Below, piece after piece: positions 1-9,378 of a DNA stretch of 64,000 nucleotides. The first letter of the stretch is position 1. Every line of letters begins with the position of its first letter. The translations under genes and the position numbers were made by a program. The stretch is from NCBI RefSeq assembly GCF_004359985.1, contig NZ_SMRO01000002.1, positions 2,122,536 through 2,186,535 of the forward strand. The letters are read 5' to 3'. This DNA comes from Paraburkholderia flava (lineage in GTDB: Bacteria; Pseudomonadota; Gammaproteobacteria; Burkholderiales; Burkholderiaceae). Under the pieces are notes generated by a model that was not told the DNA's origin, did not search any database, and saw only the letters and a list, made by a program, of their open reading frames with translations.

Positions 1-1065
<1,065 letters not shown>

Positions 1066-1243
1066 GGACCGGGGAACGTCCCCGCCAGCCTGTCGCCTGC
1101 TGCAGCCGCGAACCCTGAAGGCCGCGAGCCAGTCCCGAAGGACTTCTGCGGGGCATTCTAACATCCGTCCCTGGCGCCACGCGGCACCATCCGTCGCGAT
1201 GAACGGGCGGCTGCCGCCACGCAGTGCGCGGCACGCGAAACGC

Positions 1244-1271
1244 TTGACAGCATTCGATCGGCCGCTATAAT
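1244..1271 (+). promoter_or_regulatory. Sigma-70 promoter of the first tRNA-Leu
   Basis: TTGACA at 1244-1249 and TATAAT at 1266-1271 match the consensus exactly, with a 16-bp spacer. The tRNA begins 71 bp after the -10 box, so the precursor carries a 5' leader of roughly 60-65 nt for RNase P to remove. Confidence 0.85.
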
Positions 1272-1342
1272 TGCGTTCTTTCCTGCAGGGCGCGCTGAAA
1301 ACAACCGGCGAGCAAGCAGAAAGAAGAAGTAACAAGACACCT

Positions 1343-1429
1343 GCCCAGGTGGCGAAATTGGTAGACGCACTAGGTTCAGGTCCTAGCGGTGGCAACACTG
1401 TGGAGGTTCGAGTCCTCTCTTGGGCACCA
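1343..1429 (+). tRNA. tRNA-Leu (anticodon CAG), copy 1
   Basis: An 87-nt class II tRNA with encoded CCA. The anticodon stem is CTAGG/CCTAG around loop TTCAGGT, giving anticodon CAG, which reads CUG, the dominant leucine codon in this high-GC genome. A long variable arm (CGGTG-GCAA-CACTG) and the TTCGAGT T-loop are present. Compared with copy 2 it has three substitutions, which create G-U wobble pairs at acceptor pair 6-67 and in the variable arm. Confidence 0.97.
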
Positions 1430-1437
1430 GACATCGG

Positions 1438-1465
1438 AAAGCCGCCTTCGGGCGGCTTTTCTTTT
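1438..1465 (+). terminator. Intrinsic terminator after tRNA-Leu copy 1
   Basis: AAAGCCGCC-TTCG-GGCGGCTTT followed by a T-rich run: a stem of about 9 bp with a stable UUCG-type tetraloop, starting 9 nt after the tRNA CCA end. Confidence 0.9.
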
Positions 1466-1532
1466 TGGCGATTTCGTTGCGCGGGCGATAGCCTGCGGTT
1501 TCGTCGAAGCAGAATGCGCTTTCAACTTTCAA

Positions 1533-1560
1533 TTGACACGCTCTATCAGCCCGCTACAAT
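1533..1560 (+). promoter_or_regulatory. Sigma-70 promoter of the second tRNA-Leu
   Basis: TTGACA at 1533-1538 and TACAAT at 1555-1560 with a 16-bp spacer, 20 bp before the tRNA. Together with the terminator at 1438-1465 it shows that the two tRNA-Leu genes are separate transcription units. Confidence 0.82.
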
Positions 1561-1580
1561 AGCGGTCTAGCCTGAAGCAT

Positions 1581-1667
1581 GCCCAGGTGGCGGAATTGGT
1601 AGACGCACTAGGTTCAGGTCCTAGCGGTGGCAACACCGTGGAGGTTCGAGTCCTCTCCTGGGCACCA
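1581..1667 (+). tRNA. tRNA-Leu (anticodon CAG), copy 2
   Basis: An 87-nt class II tRNA with the same anticodon CAG as copy 1. Here the acceptor stem GCCCAGG/CCTGGGC and the variable arm CGGTG/CACCG are fully Watson-Crick paired, so this looks like the better-folded copy. CCA is encoded. Confidence 0.97.
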
Positions 1668-1711
1668 TGCAAGATCCAGAGACTGCTACGCAGATCTTCT
1701 GAACACAAAAT

Positions 1712-1736
1712 AAGCCCGCTACCGCGGGCTTTTTTG
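1712..1736 (+). terminator. Intrinsic terminator after tRNA-Leu copy 2
   Basis: AAGCCCGC-TACC-GCGGGCTT followed by TTTTT: an 8-bp stem with a T tract, 45 nt after the tRNA. It also closes the convergent minus-strand regulator gene region on its far side. Confidence 0.88.
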
Positions 1737-1773
1737 TTTCTCACGCTCCAACAGCGCTGACTCCCCTTCTCGC

Positions 1774-2340
1774 CTACCGGGTCGCCAACGTCGACAACCC
1801 CTGCAACGCTCGAAAAGCATTCTCGAAATGTTCGACGAGAGGCAACGACGGATCCTGCACCCACGTTTGCAAGCCATGTCCGGTGACGGCCATGCCGGTC
1901 ACAGCGGCGAGGCCCGCAAGCGCAGGCTCGACCTCGCGACGCCGGAGGGCCTCGGTGATGGTCCGCGTGATCGACGCCGTTTTGGCCAGCTGACGCTCCT
2001 GCAATGCGGGCGTCTGCGCGATCACCGCGTGCACCGGCTCGGCGAATGGAAGGTTCTCCTCGAACATCGGCGCGAGCGACTGGAACGCCCACACCACCAC
2101 CTCTAACGGTCCGAGCTCAGGCGGCGCCCCGGCAATCGCGGTGTCCAGCCTTGCATGCAACTCGGCCTCGTTGAACAGCACCTCCCGCTTGTCAGGAAAA
2201 TAACGGAAGAAGGTCCGCTCCGTGACGCCCGCGCGCGCCGCGATTTCGGCCGCCGTAGTCCCGTCGTAGCCTTTCTCGACGAATAACTCGATCGCAGCCT
2301 CCTGCATCCGGCGACGCACATTTCCTTGATCTTTCGGCAC
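1774..2340 (-). CDS. TetR/AcrR-family repressor
   Basis: A 188-residue TetR-type regulator. The N-terminal DNA-binding domain is at about residues 10-55, with the typical helix-turn-helix ending TERTFFRYFPDKREVLF. The C-terminal part is the variable ligand-binding and dimer domain. The start is GTG at 2340, with GAGGG nine bases upstream. It is divergent from an NADPH-quinone-type oxidoreductase gene, and two perfect palindromes lie between them, so it most likely represses that gene and probably itself. The inducer is unknown; by analogy it may be a quinone or electrophile. Confidence 0.9.
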   Translation of the reverse strand: MPKDQGNVRRRMQEAAIELFVEKGYDGTTAAEIAARAGVTERTFFRYFPDKREVLFNEAELHARLDTAIAGAPPELGPLEVVVWAFQSLAPMFEENLPFAEPVHAVIAQTPALQERQLAKTASITRTITEALRRREVEPALAGLAAVTGMAVTGHGLQTWVQDPSLPLVEHFENAFRALQGLSTLATR

Positions 2341-2355
2341 AGCTCACACCCTCAA

Positions 2356-2401
2356 TTGTCAGTGACTGACATAAAATCTATAATCAATGTCAGTCACTGA
2401 C
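2356..2401. promoter_or_regulatory. Twin TetR operators around a sigma-70 promoter
   Basis: Two copies of a 13-bp palindrome (GTCAGT-N-ACTGAC) lie at 2358-2370 and 2389-2401, with centres 31 bp apart, close to three helical turns. Together they form a perfect 15-bp inverted repeat. On the plus strand, TTGTCA (2356-2361) and TATAAT (2379-2384) sit 17 bp apart: the -35 box overlaps operator 1, the -10 lies between the operators, and operator 2 covers the expected start of transcription. Repressor binding should block the oxidoreductase promoter directly. Confidence 0.85.
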
Positions 2402-2423
2402 TATAGCCCATCTGGAGGACTCC

Positions 2424-3401
2424 ATGACCGCCGGGAAAATGAGAACGGTCCGTTATCACGGATATGGCGAGCCCGCCGACGTACTTCGGCTCGAAGAGGT
2501 GCCGATACCCGCGCCCAACGCCGGACATGTAGCGGTACGCGTTCATGCGTGTGGACTGAACCCGGCGGACTGGGCGCTCTGTCGGGGGTTTTCTGCCCGA
2601 CAGCTGCCATCCGGTATCGGGCTGGATGTATCGGGCGTTGTCACGGCTGTCGGGGAAGGCGTTTCCGACGTTGCCGTGGGCGACGCCGTGTTCGGTCCGT
2701 CCGACTTCCAGAACTATCCGACCGCCGGCGCGGCCGATTACGCGATCCTCTACCACTGGGACCGGCTTCCTGACGGGCTGTCGCATGTCGAGGCCGCAGC
2801 GCTGCCGATGGTCGTCGAGACGGCAGCCCGCTACCTCGCCTGGGCGGGTCTCAAGAAAGGCCAGACGGTCCTCATCAACGGAGGCGGCACGATGGTCGGT
2901 TTCGCTGCCGTTCAGATGGCCCTCCTGCAGGGTGCCCGAGTGATCGCGACGGCCGGCGAAACCTTCGCGGACCGGCTGCGCGAGATGGGCGTCCTGGTCG
3001 CCGCGCATGGCGACGGAATGGTGGAGCGAGTCCGTGTGCTGGTTGATAAATCGCCGGACGTTATCGTGGATGTGGCACCCGTCAACCTGAAAGCGCACGC
3101 TGCCAGCGCGCTACCCGACCTGATAGAGATCGCCGAAGGAGATCCCACGCGAATCATCACGGTCACCGACTTCGAAGGTGCCGCGAAGACCGGCGTGCGG
3201 ACCGGCGCGGAGAACGTCCAATCTGAAGGCGGCTTCAAGCTTCGCTGGGATGTGCTCGGCGAATACGGGCAACTGGCGGCGAGCAAACGTTTCTTTATAC
3301 CGGTCACGCGGACCTTTGCGCTGGAGGACTGGCGCGAGGCACTCGATATCAGTCTGGCTGGTCGCGCTCGCGGCAAGCTCGTTCTGGTGCTTCGCGATTG
3401 A
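2424..3401 (+). CDS. MDR-family NADPH:quinone reductase-like oxidoreductase
   Basis: A 325-residue medium-chain dehydrogenase/reductase of the zinc-free quinone oxidoreductase type. The N-terminal GroES-like domain includes the GHVAVRVHACGLNPAD stretch, and the Rossmann fold begins around TVLINGGGTMVG. No structural zinc cysteine cluster is visible, in line with the quinone reductase/crotonyl-CoA-reductase branch. The start is ATG at 2424 behind GGAGG. Expression is probably controlled by the divergent TetR protein through the twin operators. The exact substrate cannot be told from sequence. Confidence 0.88.
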   Translation: MTAGKMRTVRYHGYGEPADVLRLEEVPIPAPNAGHVAVRVHACGLNPADWALCRGFSARQLPSGIGLDVSGVVTAVGEGVSDVAVGDAVFGPSDFQNYPTAGAADYAILYHWDRLPDGLSHVEAAALPMVVETAARYLAWAGLKKGQTVLINGGGTMVGFAAVQMALLQGARVIATAGETFADRLREMGVLVAAHGDGMVERVRVLVDKSPDVIVDVAPVNLKAHAASALPDLIEIAEGDPTRIITVTDFEGAAKTGVRTGAENVQSEGGFKLRWDVLGEYGQLAASKRFFIPVTRTFALEDWREALDISLAGRARGKLVLVLRD

Positions 3402-3471
3402 GCTGGCTCGTGCTCGACAGCATAATCGCCGACCAGATCACGCGACGATCATGCAGACGCCACCATCGACA

Positions 3472-3792
3472 TCACTTATGCGGATGACACTCCCAGTTGT
3501 TATACGTAGGCGGATTGATCGGCGTAAGTCCCGGGATCATAAAAACGGTACACGTGAAGCGACGACCTTTACCGGTCGTCGCGTCGTAGTTGACCTGCTG
3601 CCCGCCGAGCGCATTCTTCTGCCCGTACTCGATGTTCGCGATCGTGATCTCATCCGATGAAGCGAGTCCGAGTGTCTTCGCGGTAGAGGTCTGAACGTCG
3701 ATCATGTTCATTTGCGTCGTGCCGCACGCCGACAGCAACACACCTGTGACGGCCACTCCGATCGCGGTACGGATTGCGTTGTGCATTTGCAT
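3472..3792 (-). CDS. Small lipoprotein of unknown function
   Basis: About 106 residues. The start at 3792 is chosen because AGGAG lies 7 bp upstream and it gives a clean lipoprotein signal: a short charged N-terminus, a hydrophobic stretch and lipobox LLSAC with the acylated cysteine at residue 23. An upstream in-frame extension to 3900 has no such support. The mature part has two further cysteines near the end, which could form a disulfide. I do not recognise the family. It lies 111 bp downstream of a propeller-like lipoprotein gene on the same strand and may be cotranscribed with it. Confidence 0.72.
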   Translation of the reverse strand: MQMHNAIRTAIGVAVTGVLLSACGTTQMNMIDVQTSTAKTLGLASSDEITIANIEYGQKNALGGQQVNYDATTGKGRRFTCTVFMIPGLTPINPPTYNNWECHPHK

Positions 3793-3903
3793 GGATACTC
3801 CTGTTTTTAGCAGCACGGCCGAAATCGCGATCGTCCCATTACCGCCGTTGAATTCGAACTGCGGCGAGACAGAACGACGCATCGCTCTGCCCCGCACCAC
3901 GTT

Positions 3904-5406
3904 TCACGAACCCGGCGTATAGAAGCTCACTTGCAGGATTTCGCCCACGGTGCTGTCCTTGTACAGTTGCCAGATGAGCGCCATGACACCCGATGCGTTC
4001 ACGGCCAGCGAGGGCTCGGTCGCATCCTGCGGTTGCTGACCGAACAGCACAGGCGTACCCCACGCACCGTTCGTGTAGCGGTTAGCGACGATGTCAATAG
4101 AATTCGAGGCACTCGTGTCCTGCCAGGCCACCGTCGCATTGCCGGTTGCGTCGACAGCTACGCGGGGCTGGCTATTGTTCAACTGGTACACATGCGCGGT
4201 CATCTGCTGCGTGGTCCCCCACGCACCGTTCGCATCGGTCACGTTGGCCCGCAGCGTGCCGTCGGGCATGATCCACGTCACGGCGGCGACACCCTGGTCG
4301 TTCATCGCAAGTTGCGGGTAATAACCGTTGTCCGCCGTGTCGACGAACGGCATCACCGGCAATGCGGCCTGCCAGCCCGTGCCCGCGACATAGCGTTGCG
4401 ACATCGTCGTGGTGTGCGCCCCGTTACTGTCGATGTCGACCTCGCCCCATACCAGCATGAGGTCGCCCTTCGCGTCCATGCCGGCCGCCGGCGCGAAGAC
4501 CGCTTTACTTCCTGGGCTGCCTGCTTCGAGTACCACCGGGTTCGCATTGGCCCAACCGTTCGACGGATCGTAGGTTGTCGTCCACAACGCCGATTGCGTG
4601 TTGTCCGACTGCTGCCACGCGAGCACCGCATTGCCCGACGACGTCACCGAGAGATTCAACAAGCTGTTATGGATGCCCTGTCCGCCGACACCGGTGACCG
4701 CGCCTGGGCCCGTCTGCACAGGCTGCACGATCTGCGCGGGAGACGACCACGTGCCCCCGACCGTATAGCGGCTCGTGAAAACACGCGTATCGGACACGTC
4801 GGTCTTCTGCTCCCAGGCCACGGTCGCATTGCCCTTTCCGTCGATCCCGGCTGTCCACGAAAAGCTGGTCTCGTTCGGGGACAATTCCACGGCCGTGCCC
4901 CATCCGCTCACCGGATCGTAGGGTCGCGCCCATAACCCGTACCCAGTGCCCGCAAGAAACTGTTGCCACAGTGCCAGCGCATGACCGTCGGCGCTGCCGA
5001 CCAACTGTGGCGCGCTGGTGCCGGGTGCATTCATGGCGTTGGCGCCATCGGACGTATCGACGCGTACCGGTGTCGCCCAGCCGGTACCGGGAACATAGCG
5101 GCTCGACCACATCTCGTTGCCGAGGCTTCCGCTGGGACCATTAGTCATCCATAACGAAAGCGCATTTCCCTGTGCATCGACGGTCACCGCAGGCAGAAAT
5201 TCAGGACCCTTGCCGTCAACGGCGGCTCCCGCCGACCAACCCGCCTTGACGCTCGTGCCGCCCCCAGGATTCGCGGGATTGCCGGTACCGGTCGTCGTGC
5301 CGCCCGACCCCGTAGCGGCATTGCCGGAAGACTTCGACACGTCGTCGCCGCCACATGCGGACAACGCAAGGCAGGCTGCAATGGCAACCGCTGCGATGGA
5401 TTTCAT
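3904..5406 (-). CDS. Eight-repeat propeller-like surface lipoprotein
   Basis: A 500-residue protein with a lipoprotein signal (lipobox LSAC, cysteine at 18) followed by a Gly/Thr/Pro-rich linker (20-55). The rest is made of eight diverged repeats with a core like D-x-x-G-N-A-x-x-x-W near residues 77, 138, 190, 257, 311, 369, 419 and 469. Most are followed by RY-x-x-G-x-G-W about 20 residues later. The spacing of 50-67 residues fits blades of a beta-propeller. The start is set at ATG 5406 (GGGGA upstream) because the longer frame to 5550 would bury the signal peptide. Function unknown; binding of a surface ligand or glycan is only a guess. Confidence 0.82.
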   Translation of the reverse strand: MKSIAAVAIAACLALSACGGDDVSKSSGNAATGSGGTTTGTGNPANPGGGTSVKAGWSAGAAVDGKGPEFLPAVTVDAQGNALSLWMTNGPSGSLGNEMWSSRYVPGTGWATPVRVDTSDGANAMNAPGTSAPQLVGSADGHALALWQQFLAGTGYGLWARPYDPVSGWGTAVELSPNETSFSWTAGIDGKGNATVAWEQKTDVSDTRVFTSRYTVGGTWSSPAQIVQPVQTGPGAVTGVGGQGIHNSLLNLSVTSSGNAVLAWQQSDNTQSALWTTTYDPSNGWANANPVVLEAGSPGSKAVFAPAAGMDAKGDLMLVWGEVDIDSNGAHTTTMSQRYVAGTGWQAALPVMPFVDTADNGYYPQLAMNDQGVAAVTWIMPDGTLRANVTDANGAWGTTQQMTAHVYQLNNSQPRVAVDATGNATVAWQDTSASNSIDIVANRYTNGAWGTPVLFGQQPQDATEPSLAVNASGVMALIWQLYKDSTVGEILQVSFYTPGS

Positions 5407-6039
5407 GGTTATCCCCAGAAAAAATGTCATGCCTGTGCGCTGTCGAATCGATATTGCAATCGATATCGCGGCGCCTCCCCTCACAACGACTGAATCCATT
5501 CGGGTGCGATTCACACCAGCGCAAAGACGTGCGCCGACAGCGCCGCGCACGATTGCGCTGCGAGTGGCGACTCCGATGGATAAACCTGCGATTGGGCGAG
5601 CGACTCAAGAACGCTCGACGATCAGACCGTCTCGCCCTGGTTTTAATTGACGTGGCGCTCGCTATAAACGCAGCGGCCGGCCATTCACGCTGACGGCTGT
5701 CTGCGGTGATCGATCACTGCCCCTCTCCCAGAGCCCGATTCGCGTAGCGCGTATATTGCTGTTGAAGATATTTTTCAAAATCGCGACCGATATGCCGTTA
5801 ATCGATGGCCGATTCTAGGTCGCACCGGATTAGCGATGGGTGGCGCTGCGTCTCTAAATGGGTGGACTTTTGTTGCAGTACGCGCTCGCTGCTCTTTTAC
5901 TTATATGATCGCGTTGCGTTCCGTTTGGGGTACGTAAAAACCCCGGTTATTTAATGTCGGTAGTCAAACGACAATGCGGTCGCGTCCCGCGCGATGCGCA
6001 AGCCGTTTTTATCGAGTACGCCTCTACAGGAGCCGCAAC
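5407..6039. other. 633-bp intergenic region between lipoprotein and AraC genes
   Basis: No convincing gene. It holds a direct repeat of ATCGATAT (5447-5454 and 5459-5466, 12-bp period) just upstream of the lipoprotein gene, and an inverted repeat TTGAA-N7-TTCAA at 5762-5778. The part from about 5740 to 5950 is more AT-rich than its surroundings. These are plausible regulatory sites for the two divergent genes, but no promoter could be placed with confidence. Confidence 0.5.
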
Positions 6040-7023
6040 GTGCATGATCTTTCTCCGTTGAGCGTGCGCCGTTTTTCGACCGACTCGGCGCCCGTCGCCG
6101 AGCGCTTCGACGCGTGGGCGGCCTACAGCACCTATTGCGATTTCATCGCGACGTACGAGTCCGATCTTCCGTTCGACGCGCATCGCGAATTTGTCCGGAT
6201 CGGTCCGCTGATTCTCGCGAACCGCACCTGGGAGCATCCGGATCAATCGATCTCGTACGACGCGAAGCGCACGCCTGCACGCATCCGGGCGGATCGTCGC
6301 GACTTCCATAGCTTCACGCTACAGCTGAGCGGCACCGCCGGACTGCGATCCGATTCGTTCGGCAATCTCAAGCAACCGGGCGAGCTTTATCTGCTGGATT
6401 TTGCGTACCCGTTCGAGCGCGCGCTTACGCCGGGAAGCGAAATCTCGCTGTCGGTTCCGCGAGAATTGCTGCCGTCCGATACCGAACGATGGCATGGCCA
6501 GTCGATGACACACGGGGTCGGTTCGCTGTTCGGCAACTATCTGTCGCTGCTGCACGGCTCGATCTCGCGGCTCACGGCAAGCGACATCCCGCATGTCGCC
6601 GAGGCGACGATCCAGCTGTTGATCGCGAGCCTTCAGCCCGAACGCGAAACACTGCGCGCCGCCGACGAGCCGATCCGCAACGTACTGGTTCACCGCGTGC
6701 AGCGCTATATCGACGATCATCTGCTGCAGCCCGACCTGAGCCCCGACAGAATATGCAAGGACGTCGGGCTATCGCGTGCGGGGCTCTACCGGCTGTTCGA
6801 GAACGTGGGCGGCGTGATGCGTGAAGTGCGTCGCAAACGTCTGTATCGGGTGCATCAGGTGTTGTCGTCGGCAGGTCGGCCGAAGGAGCGCATCAGCGAA
6901 ATCGCGTGGCGTCACGGCTTCACCGACGAGAAATATTTCAGTCGGATTTTCAAGGCGGAATTCGGCTATACGCCACGTGAGACGCCCGAACAGCAACAGC
7001 AATCGCACGAGACCGACGATTGA
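6040..7023 (+). CDS. AraC-family transcriptional regulator
   Basis: A 327-residue regulator with an N-terminal AraC-binding-like domain (about residues 10-190) and a C-terminal double helix-turn-helix (about 215-320). The second HTH has the usual ISEIAWRHGFTDEKYFSRIFK-type pattern followed by FGYTPRE. The start is set at GTG 6040 because AGGAG lies seven bases before it. The longer frame from 5974 would add 22 Arg-rich residues with no ribosome binding site. The domain order resembles FeaR/oxygenase-pathway activators, but no obvious target operon is adjacent. Confidence 0.88.
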   Translation: MHDLSPLSVRRFSTDSAPVAERFDAWAAYSTYCDFIATYESDLPFDAHREFVRIGPLILANRTWEHPDQSISYDAKRTPARIRADRRDFHSFTLQLSGTAGLRSDSFGNLKQPGELYLLDFAYPFERALTPGSEISLSVPRELLPSDTERWHGQSMTHGVGSLFGNYLSLLHGSISRLTASDIPHVAEATIQLLIASLQPERETLRAADEPIRNVLVHRVQRYIDDHLLQPDLSPDRICKDVGLSRAGLYRLFENVGGVMREVRRKRLYRVHQVLSSAGRPKERISEIAWRHGFTDEKYFSRIFKAEFGYTPRETPEQQQQSHETDD

Positions 7024-7045
7024 ACCGCTATGGCGTGACGCTTGT

Positions 7046-7954
7046 TTAAGCCGCGCGTTCGGAGCGTTGGCCAGCCAGCTCCGGCAAGCTGTCCGCCAGC
7101 GTGTCAAGCATCACTTCCCGCAATCGCGCGGCCGCCGGCAGTAGTGACCGGCCACCGTCGTGCAGCGACACAGCGAGACTCGGCAACCCCTGCGGCAAAC
7201 GCAGCGCGTCGCTAACGATATTCACCCGATCGGGCAAGCCGATCGCCGTACGCAGCGTCACGCCGAGCCCCGCCTCGACCGCGGCCCACAACCCATGCAG
7301 ACTCGGACTCGTGAACGCGATCCGCCACGGCAGACCGGCATGGTCGAGCGCCGCGAGCGCATGCTTGCGGAAAAAACACGGCGCCTGATACATCGCGAGC
7401 GGAATGGGCTCGCCTGCGGTCCACAACGTGTCGATCGACAGCGGACCGATCCAGTGCAGCGGCACCATCCCGACTGGTTCGGCATCCTTGCGAGTATCGT
7501 TGCCGAGCGAGAGGACTAGATCCAGGTCGCCGTTGTCGAGACTCGCAAGCAGGCTCCCGTTGCGATCCACTACCGCTTCGATCCGTACCGCCGGATGCGC
7601 GCGCTTGAAGCGGCCAAGCACTGCAGGCAGCCAGGTCTCGGCGAAATCGGCGGGTAGACCGACACGTACCTGCCCGTCGATCGCAAAGCCGCGCACCGCT
7701 GAAACAGCTTCGTCGTTGAGATCGAGAATCCGGCGCGCGTACGCGAGCACGATCTCGCCGGCCGCGGTCGGCACGAGCCCTCGTCCCTGCTTCTGGAACA
7801 GCGGCTGCCCCATCTGCTCTTCGATCTTGCGAATCTGCTGGCTCACCGCCGACTGCGAACGTCCGAGCCGGTCCGCCGCGCGATTGAAGCTGCCGAGCTG
7901 CTGCGCGGTCACGACCGTGCGCAGGACATCCATGTCGAGGTTGATGCGGCTCAT
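7046..7954 (-). CDS. LysR-family transcriptional regulator
   Basis: A 302-residue LysR protein: an N-terminal winged HTH (about 8-65, with NRAADRLGRSQSAVSQQIRKIE) and a C-terminal substrate-binding domain. It is divergent from an MFS gene with only 66 bp between starts, and a candidate LysR box lies in that gap, so it probably controls the exporter and itself. No Shine-Dalgarno sequence is evident before the ATG. Confidence 0.92.
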   Translation of the reverse strand: MSRINLDMDVLRTVVTAQQLGSFNRAADRLGRSQSAVSQQIRKIEEQMGQPLFQKQGRGLVPTAAGEIVLAYARRILDLNDEAVSAVRGFAIDGQVRVGLPADFAETWLPAVLGRFKRAHPAVRIEAVVDRNGSLLASLDNGDLDLVLSLGNDTRKDAEPVGMVPLHWIGPLSIDTLWTAGEPIPLAMYQAPCFFRKHALAALDHAGLPWRIAFTSPSLHGLWAAVEAGLGVTLRTAIGLPDRVNIVSDALRLPQGLPSLAVSLHDGGRSLLPAAARLREVMLDTLADSLPELAGQRSERAA

Positions 7955-7964
7955 GGTTCAGTTT

Positions 7965-7993
7965 TTCGGATAAATCGTTTAAGAATTATCGAA
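7965..7993. promoter_or_regulatory. Candidate LysR operator
   Basis: Imperfect inverted repeat TTCGGATAA (7965-7973) and TTATCGAA (7986-7993) between the divergent LysR and MFS genes. The arms and A/T content fit the T-N11-A type box of LysR regulators. Placement is the main support. Confidence 0.45.
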
Positions 7994-8020
7994 TTTTCTT
8001 GCCATTCTAAAGCGCTTATC

Positions 8021-9319
8021 GTGAGTCCATTCGGTTTTTTCAGGACGGACCGCGTGACGCCGCAGACGATACGCCTCTATGGCGCAACGATCGCCGCCGC
8101 CAAGGTCGGCACGGGCTTTTTCTTTCTCATCAACACGTGGCTGATCATCGAGATCACGGGTCGTCCGTCGAGCGCGGCGATCACGCTGGTCATGACGATC
8201 CTGCCTAGTCTGCTGCTGTCGCCGGTCATCGGCGTGGCAGTGGATCGTAGTCAGCCTGCGCGTCTTGCGTGGCAAGCGGAAGTGTTCCGCTGGCTCGTGC
8301 TGGTGAGCTATGGCGGCCTCTACGCCGCAGGTTATGCAACCGCGCCGCTCGCGTACGCAGTCAGCTTCCTGATCGCACTCGGCAACGAGATTCAGACGCT
8401 CGCGTGGCGCGCGGCGCTCGTGCGTGACGCGAACTCGGAGCAGATGTTCCGGCTCAATGCGTTGACCGTCGTCACCGGACAGACCGGGCAGATACTCGGC
8501 GCGGCCGCGTCCGGCCTGGTGCTCGCGGCGATCGGCGCAGCTGCGACGATCGGCGTGGCGAGCACGACCTACCTGCTGTCGGCGATCTTCGGTTTCGCGG
8601 TCGCGCGTCGGATGCGCGCGGTGGCGATGCCTGCGAGCGCGCCCGCAAATCAGACACGCACGCATCTCAGCGATCTGCGCGACGGAATACGCCATATCGC
8701 ACAGCGCCCCGCGATCGCGTTCTTCTACGGACTCATGCTCGCCAATCTGACCGTGATCTTCGGCATCAACGCGATGCTCGCGCCGTTCGTGCGCGAAGAA
8801 CTGCATCTCGATGCCGCCGCGTTCGGCAAGATCGACGCGGGCTACGCGCTGGGTGCGATCGTCAGCGGCTTCTTCGTCGTGCGGCTGGCCGACTGGCTCG
8901 GCCGGCGCACCGTGCTGATGCTGGCGCTCCTCGTCGCTGCGCTGAGCCTGCTGGTGTTCGCGCAATGCCACGGACTGGCCGTCGCGTTCATCACGTACGT
9001 TGGTCTCGGCATGAGTTTCCAGAGCAGCGTGATCGCGTTGAGCGCCGCGCAACGTGCGACCGATCCGCTGTATCAGGGCCGCGTGAGTGCCACGTTCAAC
9101 GTGCTCAACGGCGTCGCTGGTCTGGTCGTCTACGCAGTCGTCGCGATGAGTGCCGGACATCATCTGTATCGGCAGCTTTATCTGTGGCAGGCCGCGTCGA
9201 TGTTGATCCTCATTCCGGTCGTCGTGCTGGCGAGCCGGCGTGAGGGGATCGGCCGGCTGCTACGACCCGAGCATCCCGTGCTCGCCGCCGACGTCGAGAC
9301 CGCTTCATCGTCGGCATGA
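8021..9319 (+). CDS. MFS exporter (EntS-like branch)
   Basis: A 432-residue inner-membrane major facilitator protein with about 12 predicted hydrophobic segments. The start is GTG at 8021. The organisation and loop between TM2 and TM3 (DRSQPARL) resemble the siderophore/antibiotic exporter branch that includes EntS rather than sugar porters. The divergent LysR gene suggests substrate-inducible efflux. Substrate unknown. Confidence 0.85.
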   Translation: MSPFGFFRTDRVTPQTIRLYGATIAAAKVGTGFFFLINTWLIIEITGRPSSAAITLVMTILPSLLLSPVIGVAVDRSQPARLAWQAEVFRWLVLVSYGGLYAAGYATAPLAYAVSFLIALGNEIQTLAWRAALVRDANSEQMFRLNALTVVTGQTGQILGAAASGLVLAAIGAAATIGVASTTYLLSAIFGFAVARRMRAVAMPASAPANQTRTHLSDLRDGIRHIAQRPAIAFFYGLMLANLTVIFGINAMLAPFVREELHLDAAAFGKIDAGYALGAIVSGFFVVRLADWLGRRTVLMLALLVAALSLLVFAQCHGLAVAFITYVGLGMSFQSSVIALSAAQRATDPLYQGRVSATFNVLNGVAGLVVYAVVAMSAGHHLYRQLYLWQAASMLILIPVVVLASRREGIGRLLRPEHPVLAADVETASSSA

Positions 9320-9378
9320 ATGCGCCGCATCAGGCAACAACGCGTTTTCCCGTTCACCTTTAAGGATGCTCTCGAAAC

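Noticed and set aside
1343..1667. Direct repeat that could suggest a CRISPR or duplication element
   Set aside because: It consists of two complete tRNA-Leu genes with their own promoters and terminators.
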